Part shown: positions 53,131-63,976 of the stretch, in pieces | Position numbering within the stretch: the stretch's first letter is position 1 | How the letters are laid out: each line of letters begins with the position of its first letter | DNA from: Cylindrotheca closterium | Taxonomy: Eukaryota > Bacillariophyta > Bacillariophyceae > Bacillariales > Bacillariaceae | Assembly: GCA_933822405.4 (NCBI GenBank) | Contig: CAKOGP040000003.1 | Span: forward strand, 1 to 64,000 | Direction: 5' to 3' | Length of the DNA: 64,000 nt | Notes under the pieces: model-generated | What the model saw: only the letters and a program-made list of their open reading frames with translations | Told to the model about the DNA's origin: nothing | Databases searched by the model: none | Made by a program: the position numbers and the translations under genes

Positions 53131-54249
53131 TCAGGCGTTGTCATTTTCGAACCATTCCAACAAGAAATCCGCAGTCTCGAGGATTCCTCCCAATGATGAT
53201 GATGGCAATGCTGGTGATGATGGTAATGATGGTAATGACGATGGCAGTAATACGTCATCATCAGAGGAAAAGAGCATGGTACTAGAAGCTCCTGGTGCTA
53301 GTTCTTGTTGTTGATGCTGTCGATGCTGCTGCTGGTCGTGGTCATCGATGGAAGTAATGTCTTCATCGGCGGATTCAGCAAAAGCCGTCGTTACCTCATT
53401 GCTGGAGTTGTAAGCAGGCATTTGCAATGCATTACGCCGGAACCAAAAGCTACGGTTTTTGCCAGCTCTTGGATGAGTGTCCTCGTTATTGGAGGTCGTA
53501 GGCGATGCAGGAGAGAACTTTCCAATATATTCTGTATGGGCCCACTTTATGGCGGAATGTCTCGAACTATGTTTGCCCATTGACACATCATTGTTCTCTC
53601 CTCCTGAAACTTCTTCTTCTAACTCAAATATGTTGGGTTCTGCAACAACCTGACATTGGCCGTCTTGTTGACAATGAGATGACAACGATGGTGATAAGTC
53701 AACAGTCCGCGACTTTTGCTTCTCGTCTTGGAGACGCGCTGCATCCCTCAGGGCTTGTCCTACTTTGTCTCGGGCGACCTTCTCACCCACCTCGTACCAA
53801 AGTCCACATGAGGTGTCAAACCGGACGAAACCGCCATGTGGTTGCGTAGAACTATCCCGAATGCTGTTGACAAGGTTCGTGATGACCACAGACTTGGCAA
53901 TCCTGGAAGGTGCCTTCATGTACGAGCTTAGATGATTTGCAACACATATCTTGAACCTCTTGTTTCCAACTGTGACATAAAGGATGGGCGATATAGGAGC
54001 GGTATCGAAGGGAACGTATGATGAGCATCATGAATAAAGGTGAAACGAAGCAAATGTTGAACGAGCAGCATACTCACTGTGGTCCTGATACTCTTGAGAA
54101 TTGTGGCATACGACATCCCAGTTGCTCGGTTGGAACGATTGCCCAAGAATTTGCCTTTGCGAATAGTTTGAGCTCTGGCTTGTTGACACCGCTGGGATTC
54201 CAACCAATGCTGTGTGATACTGTTTATCGAAGAGACGTCGGTCAACCAT
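53131..54249 (-). CDS. DUF6824-type protein (paralogue 3 of three, inverted)
   Basis: Exons 54249-54078 and 53969-53131 (108-bp intron) give 336 residues. It starts MVDRRLFDKQYHTALVGIP and carries NWDVVCHNSQEYQDH, then GNKRFKICVANHLSSYMKAPS after the intron, GGFVRFDTSCGLWYEVGEKVARDKVGQALRDA, and a Ser/Gln-rich tail ending LLEWFENDNA. It is on the opposite strand from paralogues 1 and 2, 3.6 kb further on, so the trio arose by a tandem and an inverted copy. Splice sites, phase and intron length match. The unspliced frame is not open here. Confidence 0.85.
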
Positions 54250-56286
54250 GGGACAGAATAAAGCTTTTGATATGCTGAACGATTAACTATTTGGTGACAG
54301 CTGCCACTATATAGGGACACCTGCGGTGCATGGTTTCGATTTTTTCTTTTTTCTTCGGGAAAATAGACGGTCCTTCGCCCCTTTTGAGCCTCTTCGTTTA
54401 GAGAAATACTCGTATTCTGGATTGGAGTGTAGTCCCTTGTCTCTTTTATTTTATTCAATCGTGTCTGTTTCTTCACGATTTATTAATCCAGTTTCATATA
54501 TAAAAAATGATACACGCAGCCCCTCGCGACCCAAACAGTTGACCGCTTTTTAATGACGAGACTCAAAAGGGAGCAAAAGAGTCGCGTGTATCATCTATAT
54601 ATAAAATATGGAGAGGACGAATCAATCGACTGTATGTACTATACCAAGCAGAGTTATATCGATTTTGCGATCTCTACAGTACCTGACCAAGATCAGTACT
54701 GACAGTTCCAAAAGTGTAAGTCCATTCTTTTACGATGAGGACATGACGGATGATTTGGTGAAAGCAATCGCGCGCATGACAACTTCTACTAGCATGAGTG
54801 AGAGTGGTGGTTTCCTCGCTCAGCACATTGCTTATATTGGCGCAAAGAAATAAACGATCATATACTAGAAAACCTCGATTGCCAGCCCGCAATATAGAAA
54901 ACGTATCTTGCCGGCTTGGATGGATCAATGGGTTCAATGGCTGGATTATACCAGTGGTACCCGCATTACTGAAAGCATTCAAATTCGTCTAGTTCTTGAC
55001 CTGTACAAATCTTGACGGCAAGAATTCCAGGTTTGATTCTGTCTCCTTGTTAAATCGTCATGCGCTCTAGATTGGTATCTAGTACAGCCGTTTTTGTAGC
55101 CAGCCAAGGATATACAGATCCAACAGGGTCTCTTTTTCTCGTAAATGTCGACACCAAAATGACTAATATCATTTTCTTTTGCAATTGATTCGTCCTTGGA
55201 CATCACGTTGACGACTTCTTGACGTTTGTCGGAAGTAAGAAAGCTGAGAATGTGTTCATCTATCCGATCGTGGCCATCTCTCTCTCTCTCTCTCTCTCTC
55301 TTCATCCGTCATTAGATGGCAAAAATGTAACGCCTCGACCATTTTCTTGATGTCGTTTAACTTTGCAATGGATGGGTTTCGATCGGCTTCCAATCCTGGA
55401 AGGGACCAGGATAGTGAAGTTGGCTCATCAATATCATTGCAAGATCCATGGTCGTAGTTTGCTGTTGGAGGCAAAGTTTGTGTTGGATGATTCATTCGTT
55501 CTTCTTGTTGGACTTGGTGAGATCTTGCTATGCCTACGCTTGATGCCTTGTGGAGATGATGGACTTTCTTTAATGGATTCCATGTTCGTACATTGATTGA
55601 GGAAGTACAGGAACAGGTTTCGTTCCCAATTTCGTTTGCTGTGTTGGATTTGATTGAAAATGTGTTGCAGAATATAACGATCCAATCCATTCCATCATAC
55701 ACTACAGTATAATATCAACAATAGATAAGCGACCCAAGCCAATCGACGAAATTCGATAGAGGACTCGCCAGTCGACTAGAGTCAGTCAACCATCAGCAAT
55801 TCTTATCTCAGCAACCAACAATAATACCGGTACCATCATCAATTGAGGAGGGCACACTATTTGAAGTTATCATCATCATTGAAACGTAGACACAGCCATC
55901 ATCATGATGATGACCGTAACGACGAAACGGTCGTCAACGCAATGACTGATGAATGAATGAATGAATGAATGGCTGACTCATTCTGCTGGTGTCATGAAAG
56001 TGATGGCGAAGCAAATCCATGTATTTCTAATTATCGAAATGCTCGGCATAGTGGTCATGACAGCCACAAATATGAAACAATATTGCTGGTACGGCGGTGC
56101 CGTGACTATATACAGTATGTGATTTTATTCATCTCTGATTGTGAAAATGAAACAAACAAAGTGAGCGGAATCGACGTACGATGCACAGACGTAACACATT
56201 ATACGGAAGATGAACAGACGCTCGCTCCTATCACATGTCCATCCAAAAATAGCAACAGGTTTGTATAGCAGATCCCAACATGGTGT
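54250..56286. other. Long intergenic region with possible unrecognised coding traces
   Basis: No firm gene in 2 kb. On the minus strand, frames within 54979-55702 contain protein-like stretches (for example EHILSFLTSDKRQEVVNVMS and NPSIAKLNDIKKMVEALHF) flanking a CT microsatellite at 55279-55300. They may be remnants or exons of an unknown gene. A palindromic TACCGGTACC lies near 55830. Confidence 0.25.
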
Positions 56287-56359
56287 GGCTGTGTAGCTCA
56301 GTTGGTAGAGCATAGGATTCCAGACCCTAAGGCCGCTGGTTCGAGTCCGGTCACGGTCA
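56287..56359 (+). tRNA. trnW-CCA: tRNA-Trp (CCA)
   Basis: 73 nt without intron. The acceptor stem GGCTGTG/CACGGTC pairs with G-T wobbles, the D arm is GCTC...GAGC, and the anticodon loop TTCCAGA has CCA with U33. One A-C mismatch closes the anticodon stem. The T arm GCTGG-TTCGAGT-CCGGT is intact and the discriminator is A. It contains typical internal promoter boxes (TAGCTCAGTTGG and GGTTCGAGTCC). The isolated position suggests independent Pol III transcription. Confidence 0.92.
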
Positions 56360-56860
56360 TCCTACTTTTGTATTGTTTCAGTGTGGATTACCTCATGGCC
56401 ATTGTGGTAATTGCTTGGGTGACCTTGATCACCGCGGTATTTTTACTTTTCTTTGATTTTACGTTGGTGCACCAGCGTATCTCGTACCAGTACTGTTACC
56501 TACCGTACTATACCTGCATGTGCGGTCAAAGTTTTATTTTTGATGCCAACAATGACTGATGTTGATGAAGAAGAATGACCTTTGAGGTACTTGTTTAGTT
56601 TAAAATGTACTGTTTTAGTGTTTTGTATTTTATGTATTATTCTACAGGAGCGGCCTGTAACTGGACCTACACGCGCCGAGTCAGCTTTTAGGGGGTGTCG
56701 TTCGGACAAAATGATGGGAATAGCATAGTCTTCAATTTTTTACACAAGTTTGGTTGACTGGCGCGTCTTTCTTTTCAAAACTACTCGGCGTGCGTGCCTT
56801 TTTTAAATGCTTCCGAACCGTTGAACCTTCGTCCAAATGGACGAAAATAGTCGACCCTTC

Positions 56861-56940
56861 GTCGAGTCCGACTATTCTCGTCGGAGTCCGACTATTCTCG
56901 TCGGAGTCCGACTATTCTCGTCGGAGTCCGACTATTCTTC
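56861..56940. repeat. Four 20-bp tandem repeats with internal palindrome
   Basis: Unit TCGGAGTCCGACTATTCTCG, four copies; each has a GTCGGA/TCCGAC inverted core. Confidence 0.9.
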
Positions 56941-57297
56941 GTCGAAATGGACGAAATGGACAAAATGGACGAAACTGGTTTCGGAGCTCGCAAGAATCGA
57001 TGTAAAATTCTAAATGAATTCTATGGTTGGCATACCGTTGCACGCAAGCTGGTCCAAGAAGAATGACAAGCAACAACGGCAAAAAACGGTATTTTAATAC
57101 CACCTACGAGTACAAAACAAGAAACGGTCACAAAATAGAAAATGGCAGGTTTTATTTCTCCACAGCAATATGCCGAAGTTGCATGCTTTCAGAAATTCAA
57201 ACGTCAACCACGAATTGTACTCAGTTGAGTAATAGATTTAGGATTAATCCGATCAAGAGGTTTAAAAATAATCTACCCTGTTTCTAATGCGACCAAG

Positions 57298-57370
57298 TTT
57301 CGTCGGGTCCGACGAAGTTTCGTCGGGTCCGACGAAGTTTCGTCGGTCCGACGAAGTGTCCGACGAAGTT
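57298..57370. repeat. 20-bp tandem repeats, GTCGGGTCCGAC palindrome
   Basis: Unit CGTCGGGTCCGACGAAGTTT, two perfect, one with a 1-base deletion and one truncated copy. The core palindrome is related to that at 56861-56940. Confidence 0.9.
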
Positions 57371-57807
57371 CACCCATTTCAACGGAACGTCCACGAATGA
57401 AATGAATCTTTAGGCAGGCTCGTTTTCAGCGAAGCCCAAGCTCTGCATTGCGCAGAGTCTGTCACCGGCAAGTCAGCTTCCGTCATCCTTGATAGGCAAT
57501 CTATACGACATCGCTGAGGACATTCCCAGCAAGCCTGCCATTTCAGGCCGCTCCTGTATATACGCAGTATTACAACGGTACCGGGTATATATTATTACCT
57601 GCTTGATTGTACGGGTAGGGTGGTGCACCTGCATCTGCATCTGCGTACAATATCTAGGCATTCCGAAGACCGGTCAAAGTAGTGTTGTATTTCATCTGAT
57701 TTAGGCGTTTTATATGCAAATCAATATTGAAAAACATTTTAAGATATTATACTGTGGTGAGAAAACCCTAATATTCGAATACTATAACGACCTCGCATAT
57801 TCTCATG

Positions 57808-59166
57808 CTATATTTTAGATCCACAATTGAAGCAAAAGGTAGCGTCCATTCTATGGCCAGTGGCCCGACAGTTGCCACAAACCTTGTAGGAGGCAGCATT
57901 CCCTGTATTCTCCATCTTGACATCTTTGGGAGGAACTTCCAAGTCGGCCCCACTTGGTCCCAATCCATTCGTAGGACTATCCGTATCTCCTCTTGATTTT
58001 TTCGTTGTCAGCAGCGATGTACTCCTGGTCATTGTTCCAATCGTTTCATCTTCTGCCAATCCTTGACTGGCAACAATGGCGTCCACAAGTTTGGCAGCTT
58101 GTGCTGGAATGACGGCAATGCCTACTAGAATGGACCCGCATACCACTAACCGTCCATTGAACGTGACTGGGACAATATCACCAAACCCAACTGTGGTCAA
58201 GGTAGTTAGGCCAAAGTAAAGTGCCGTGAAATAATCTGGAATGGCTGGATTGACAGCGTGTTCGGCGGTATAGATGAGACCCGAGGCTACGCTCAGCAAA
58301 GTAAAAATGGACAAGAGGACCCTGGATAGCTGCAACTGATATGGTCGGACATCGCTCCGTCGAATTCCAATGGCTCCTGCGAAGCGTCGAAATGTCTGAA
58401 TGTCCGTCAACACTCGTTTCAGTCGCAATACTCGTAGCAACAATAGAACTTGGAGGCCAGAACTTTCCGAAACATTTGGTACAAAATCTCCCATTAACCC
58501 AAAGCCATCCAGCATGGGCATGACAGAACCGAGAAATAATGGGATGATTACCACAAATAGATCAATAATGGCCAGAGGTTTCGTCAGATAGATGAATTTG
58601 AATTGACCTGCAGCATACCATCGGACAAAGAAATCTATCGTAAACAGGACGTTCAATCCAATCACGGCATCATCAATAGCGGCATAGGCCTCGATCGATA
58701 AATTGTCCAAAGTGCTGACAGCCACCAAAAAGGTGGAGAGAATGACGGATGCGGCTGCCAACAATTCAATCCTTGGATCATTCAAGGTAGCAAATACCTT
58801 CATTCGAAGGTTTGTTCGATGTGCGTGGTGGTGCCTGAGACGATCGGAAGTAATCATTGTAGGCGATTCAGCACTTCTTGACAAAGCGGCATTTTCTAAT
58901 TCCTCAATTTCTTCTTGAATTTCTTCTTGAATTGCTTCTAATTCTTGAATCTCACTATCAGTATTCTCAATCATGGAGAACAGCCTTGATGATGATGATG
59001 CTAATGATGCTGAAAAGGCATGATGTCTTGGATACCGGTACGTATTGTGCCGATGCAAATCAATGTGCCTTCGTCTGCATGTGTTCGTTTGAAAGCCTGT
59101 TGAGGGGCTGGCATTCAACAGTATCGTCGCAATGGTACACAAGATGATGCAAGTTGAGGTCGACAT
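57808..59166 (-). CDS. Voltage-gated K+ channel, probable plastid targeting, C-terminal zinc ribbon
   Basis: A 452-residue intronless protein. Residues 1-25 form a signal-peptide-like segment followed by ASPSTGF, compatible with the ASAFAP-type cleavage site of diatom plastid presequences, then an Arg/His-rich transit-like stretch. A short coiled coil (EELENA region, about 70-92) precedes a six-segment channel: S1-S3 at about 130-205, an S4 with RVLRLKRVL, S5, and a pore with the selectivity filter TVGFGD (325-330). The last 30 residues are a CX2C-X11-CX2C zinc ribbon (CGNC...CFNC). This plan resembles two-domain voltage-gated K+ channels such as KvAP-type rather than TPK. Plastid envelope or thylakoid location is inference. 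The zinc ribbon is unusual for a channel. Confidence 0.8.
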   Translation of the reverse strand: MSTSTCIILCTIATILLNASPSTGFQTNTCRRRHIDLHRHNTYRYPRHHAFSASLASSSSRLFSMIENTDSEIQELEAIQEEIQEEIEELENAALSRSAESPTMITSDRLRHHHAHRTNLRMKVFATLNDPRIELLAAASVILSTFLVAVSTLDNLSIEAYAAIDDAVIGLNVLFTIDFFVRWYAAGQFKFIYLTKPLAIIDLFVVIIPLFLGSVMPMLDGFGLMGDFVPNVSESSGLQVLLLLRVLRLKRVLTDIQTFRRFAGAIGIRRSDVRPYQLQLSRVLLSIFTLLSVASGLIYTAEHAVNPAIPDYFTALYFGLTTLTTVGFGDIVPVTFNGRLVVCGSILVGIAVIPAQAAKLVDAIVASQGLAEDETIGTMTRSTSLLTTKKSRGDTDSPTNGLGPSGADLEVPPKDVKMENTGNAASYKVCGNCRATGHRMDATFCFNCGSKI

Positions 59167-59415
59167 TGTCTTTTGATTGAAAAGTATTATATTGTATTGT
59201 ATAGGTACCTGGTACGGTATTCTGATGACGTTCGCATCAAGAAAAAGTCTTCACAGCCATCATATATCATCACAAGAATTCAAAACAGGGCCTAATGAAG
59301 TACTTCTTTCTGTTGAATTCGTGATTATTATTATACCTACAGTATACTACAGTACAGTATGAAATGACATAAAAATAGTAATCCCTCCTCATTAATTGAG
59401 CTACATACATGTATA
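59167..59415. other. Short spacer
   Basis: 3' flank of the kinase gene and 5' flank of the channel gene. Nothing else seen. Confidence 0.4.
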
Positions 59416-60142
59416 TCACTCACCCCTGTGGAGTGACTCACTCCTATGAAGCGAGTCTCTCCCTTTCCGACTATTGCTCAAGGAGCCCTTTCGTTTATGC
59501 CTGCTCAGGCTGAATCCTTGTAGAGAATGATTGGATCGATTGATCATGTGCTGAGTCCGATTCACAACTTCCGCGGCATCATCAATGTCCTCCAGTTCAC
59601 CCCGAATCACAGCTCCTATTCGTCTCATGGTCGGACGACAGGAAGGATCTGCATGCCATGCTTCTGGCATGATGGATCGAGTCATGGGTGGAGCATTCTT
59701 GGGAATCGGTAGCCGCTGACCGTGCTTGGCCACCTGAATAAAGAAATCCTTTGTGGACAGACCATTGAACGCCCAATCCAAGGTCAAGAGTTCCCATAAC
59801 AAAATACCAAAGGAGAAGACATCCGCCGATTCGTCATATGGCTTATTCAATACTACTTCCGGTGCCATGTAAGGTATACTGCCAGTCTTGGCGGTCAACT
59901 TGTATCCGCTTCCTCCGTCCTTGCACTTGTCTTTTTCTTCCAGCGATCGACAGAGACCAAAGTCAAAGATCTTGACATCTCCTCGAATATCAAATCCAAT
60001 GTTTTCTAAGGCATGCAAAAGCAATGAACACACGAGTGAGAATTATAGACGTGGCGCATTGGTGTTTGAAGCAACTGTAGTTTGCCTACTGATAGGTCGT
60101 TGTGTTTGGTCGTACCTGGTTTGATATCTCGATATACAAGGC

Positions 60143-60181
<39 letters not shown>

Positions 60182-61257
60182 TAATAGTGATGAAACAAAG
60201 AAGGAAAGGAGGAAATGGAGGAGGGAGATATGGGATGAGTTCGAATCATCATCAGCATTCGACTTATTTGTTGCATCAACGATATTCCTCCAATGCAATA
60301 GTTGAGACGTACCGACAATTGTGTAAATAGGCAAAGGCGACGCTCAAATCGTAGGCCACCAACAACCTAGCCTTCAAGGAATCACGAAATGCCGGATGCT
60401 TCTTATTGATTCCGCAGCAACCTGTGAGCATTGCCATTTCTTGATGCCAAGTTTCAATCTTGTCATTCAGAGTGCCATAGAGCCGATCCATAACACTAAT
60501 TTTCAAGTTGCGAGAAGCAGCAGCAATAAGTGAGAATCAATAGTCGTCAAGTATTATGTGTCGTGTCACTCTTTCTTGCTTATACTTGCATGAAGGTCTC
60601 GGTGCTCATCATTTCTGTATTGGAGGTTCCTCGCATTTTCACTGTCACACATGGATGAACACGAACATTATATGTTAGTGACGATAATTTAGCAACCACT
60701 TTGTCAGAACGACACACGAGGGTCGAGGGTGTATTCATCAGTCTGTGCATGTATGTTATCATCAGATGATTCATTCACTCACCAATATTGGGATGCCAAA
60801 AGGCGCTCATGAGTTTGATTTCAATTGCCAAATCGAGGGCTCCTCGTGCTCGTTCCAACTCGTCCAGATCATCTTTCAGGCGCTTGATGGCATATCGAGC
60901 ACTTCCAAGGCGTTGTGTGTGCTTTGCCATGTGAGTACGGGCCGTGGATACATCATAGTGATGGTGATGGTCTTGTTCGACGCCCTTGTCATTATTATTA
61001 CTCTCATCGGCATGATGGATTATTTCGTCATTGTGCAATTCAATCTCCAAGACTTCCTTGACACCTGAAAAGCCACCTGTCCCTAACAATTCTCCCATTT
61101 TAATTTCAGAAGTGTCAAACTTTGGAAAATCCCGACATTTGGCAGTTCCAGAGCTGAAAATGTAGGCTGACTCAAAGTCTTTTAAGGTCCCAGGGGCTTG
61201 CTCGTAGACAGCTTGTGCCTTTTCCTGAATCGTCAGCTGGGCGGTTTCTTGCGACAT
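59416..61257 (-). CDS. Protein kinase (Ser/Thr or TKL-type), five exons
   Basis: Exons 61257-60783, 60641-60586, 60495-60313, 60141-60116 and 60005-59416; product about 443 residues. Kinase motifs in order are the Gly-loop LGTGGFSGVKEV, the VAIK-equivalent YAIKRLKDD, HPNIVKMRG across intron 1, VMDRLYGTL, the catalytic loop YRDIKPEN shared by the 26-nt exon 4 and exon 5, DFGL, and the APE motif in MAPEVVLNKPYDESADVFSFG. The C-terminus is basic and Ser-rich. A problem: all splice sites are GT-AG, but the exon 2/exon 3 junction is out of phase by one base (exon 2 ends a codon, exon 3 starts with one extra T). Either a non-standard junction, a sequence error or a damaged gene explains this. Intron 3 carries a GACGAT repeat. 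Confidence 0.75.
60143..60181. repeat. GACGAT hexanucleotide repeat in kinase intron
   Basis: About six perfect 6-bp units inside intron 3, immediately upstream (in gene direction) of the micro-exon's acceptor site. Confidence 0.9.
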
Positions 61258-61826
61258 TCTTCAGCTTTTCTTCTTAGGAGTGGCAGAGTAAATGGTTGAC
61301 GAGGTGATTGATGATTTGAAGTACTATATGATGGAATAGATGAGGTGAGAATATGAGAGTCCTGGTATGGTATTGCCAACATGGAAAACACTTCGATGGT
61401 TCATACAAAATGACTTATTATAGCTATACTGAGAGATTCATTATTCGATGAGATTTATTTTTATTGCGAAGAAACGGATATCTGCATGACTCATTCGACC
61501 AGCTTATACCCAAGCACCAAGCAGTCGAGAACAGAGGATTGATATTCAATATAGGCGATACATGCACCTACCACAGTACCGTAATAATACCAAATATTTG
61601 AGAAGTCAGAGAATACGGTATCCTATAGTGATATTATAATACCCGCACTACCAAACTCAACATCAACACTCATCAAAACTATCAGTTGACGGCCGTATTA
61701 TTATTGTAGCTAGCTGTCACAATGTACGGCACGGTAGGATATGAAAAGAAGATGAAGGGCGTGAAGAAATTCGACACAGATTGGGGGAGACTGACAGACT
61801 GGCATCTTATTCTTCCTCTTGTAATT
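61258..61826. other. Intergenic spacer
   Basis: 5' flank of the kinase and 3' flank of the Kelch-BTB gene. No gene or repeat recognised. Confidence 0.4.
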
Positions 61827-63976
61827 TCATCGACTCTGAAGCAATTCAAAGACCAAATCAATGTTGCTTCGTCCCATATTCTCAAAGCTTGGTGACTTGG
61901 ACACTGATTCAAAATGTGACAAGATATACTTTTTGGCTTTTCCTCTCAGTGCAATGGCAGAATGCACATCTGCCGCATGGAAGATGGATGCTGCATTTTG
62001 AGGCGAAATAGATTGGAGGATGCGTCGTTCGCACATTTGTTTCAGACGGGGAATGCAAAAGAGATCTGCGGCCTCAAAGAGTTCCATTGCAGATTCCACA
62101 GGAATCTTCAATTGATCTGTATACAAGTACTCCATGACCTGCAAGAAGATGGGATGGGAAACTTGTTCAATTCGCACAGTAGCCATGGTGGATTCCTTCA
62201 TTTCTCCTAGAAAGAGAGCCCGAAAGTACGGTGATCGCATGAGCAAGAGTTTGTGAGCATAAATGGGCGTGCCTTCAACCAGAATAGTCACATCCGAAAA
62301 GGAATCATCGTCCACCATGGCACGGAATTCCGAAATCAATGTGGAAGGCGGAACGTCAAACGACAAGTCATGGACGGAAATATCAAACTTGATAAAGTCG
62401 CGCAGGCGATTGGATCCATCGTAACCTCCAAAGACAAAGAAGGAATCCGAATGGACCACTCCAACGTGACAAAAACGATACCCAGGTTGGTTGCTTTTGC
62501 ATGTTTCGACGGTGCGCCTGACGAAACGGAATGGAGAAGGTGGAACGTAAGAATGGGCAGCATGAGTAGACAATAATACGGTCAAAGCATATATACATAG
62601 ACATGCATGAATGCAAATCATCATACTTCCAAAGCTTACCATTTGGCCACTGATGATTCTTTTGTAGGCAGCTGGAGTTCGTGTAAATCATTCAAGGCAC
62701 TTCCACTGCTGCCTCCAAAAATATACATGCTATTCCCATGGATTGCCGAGACATGGGAATCCCTCGGTGATGGCAAAATGCCATCCGTGACGAGGCAGGA
62801 CCATTCCTTATTCACCAAATCAAATATAAAAGTGTCATTCAAATGACGATTCCCATCGTGACCTCCAAACAATATCATATAATCCTTGTGAACCACCGTC
62901 GTCGCTCGATATCTGGCCCTTGGTCGTCGTCCAGTGGTTTGCACCGCACTCCATTCCAGAGTGTCAAAGTTAAATTCATGCAAGTCGGATCTATAATTTG
63001 TGGTTGGATCAGAAAGTGAAATTTCGGAGTGAGCCATAATTATAGTGTAGAGCTGTCCACAATGAACAAGTCAAGTCAAGTCAAATCATGAAACGACACG
63101 AAACATCCGACCATCATTTCAATCCCAGACACTGATTCCATCGAATGATACAATAATTTCAATTGCGCCATGAACTATAATATCACAACTTACTTGTACG
63201 AACCATCATATCCTCCAAAACAATAAAAGGAATTAGCATGAACAATGGCTGCATGGGAATGTCGTGGTGACGGGGACCGCCCAACTGCCGCCACTTGTCT
63301 CCAAGTCATGGAGGAAAAGTCGAATCGCCAAAAGTCCGAGACTCGGGAAGTCCCATCAAAGCCACCATGTACATAGAAGGAGTTTCCAAAACTAAAGGCT
63401 ACATGTCGATCTCGTGGGGATGGCGGTGGCTCACTTTGAGCTGCCGCCAATACGGGCGACCATCGCTTCTCTTGGAAGGAATACGCGTGAAAGGTATTGA
63501 CCCGACCAACGCCGTCGTAGCCACCAAAGACATACAACACATTATTCAAGACAGCAGCGGCGTGGACTACATATATGGGTGTCGGTGTCGGTGTAGGTAG
63601 GCATCATAGGTGATGGTACACAGACAGATGGGAAAGAATCGGTTAGCAAAGCAAAGCATAGTATGGATATGGATATGCGGTATGACTGAATCTTCTGCAC
63701 AGGCAGTGATACAATAATAGCAACAACGTTATACGTACGTGATCGTTCTGACGGTGGTGTCCCTCCATACGTTGGAACAGTAGACCAAGTGGCTGGAGTG
63801 GGGGCTTCTGACGAGTCATCATCGTCTACTGGAATAGAATTATTGTGCTGTTCGGGAACTGAGGTTCGTTCGACTTCATTGATGTTGAGGCGTCTCATCA
63901 TCGAAAGCGATTCGTCTTCACGCGTACGATGATCACGAGGAGGTCGTCGCCTTAGAGTTTCTTCCGAACGTGCCAT
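61827..63976 (-). CDS. Kelch-repeat BTB/POZ protein
   Basis: Four exons (63976-63739, 63566-63194, 62990-62640, 62517-61827; introns 172, 203 and 122 bp) give 550 residues in one continuous frame. After a disordered N-terminus (1-75), about five Kelch units follow, each with an FGG(Y/H)DG type turn (YVFGGYDG, YVHGGFDG, YCFGGYDG, LFGGHDG, FVFGGYDG). A BTB domain begins at SDVTILVEGTPIYAHKLLLM, followed by a BACK-like helical end. Kelch-first, BTB-last is the order common in protists and plants. Such proteins act as CUL3 E3 ligase substrate adaptors in animals and plants; that role is inferred. The start lies 24 bases from the window end, and is the first ATG. Confidence 0.88.

Larger units (their letters stand above)
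56360..57807. other. Intergenic region with palindromic repeat clusters
   Basis: No supported gene. Contains the two GTCGG.TCCGAC repeat clusters (56861-56940 and 57298-57370) and, around them, many TGGACGAAA words. The flanks of the clusters (TTGAACCTTCGTCC near 56821; TTCAACGGAACGTCC near 57378) are loosely inverted, hinting at a composite element of about 0.6 kb. Confidence 0.45.

Noticed and set aside
53928..54476. 182-codon minus frame overlapping DUF6824 paralogue 3
   Set aside because: Alternative frame of exon 1 plus intron; ends before the domain and is explained by nucleotide similarity among copies.
56302..56559. 85-codon frame starting inside the tRNA
   Set aside because: Overlaps the tRNA-Trp gene; no coding evidence.
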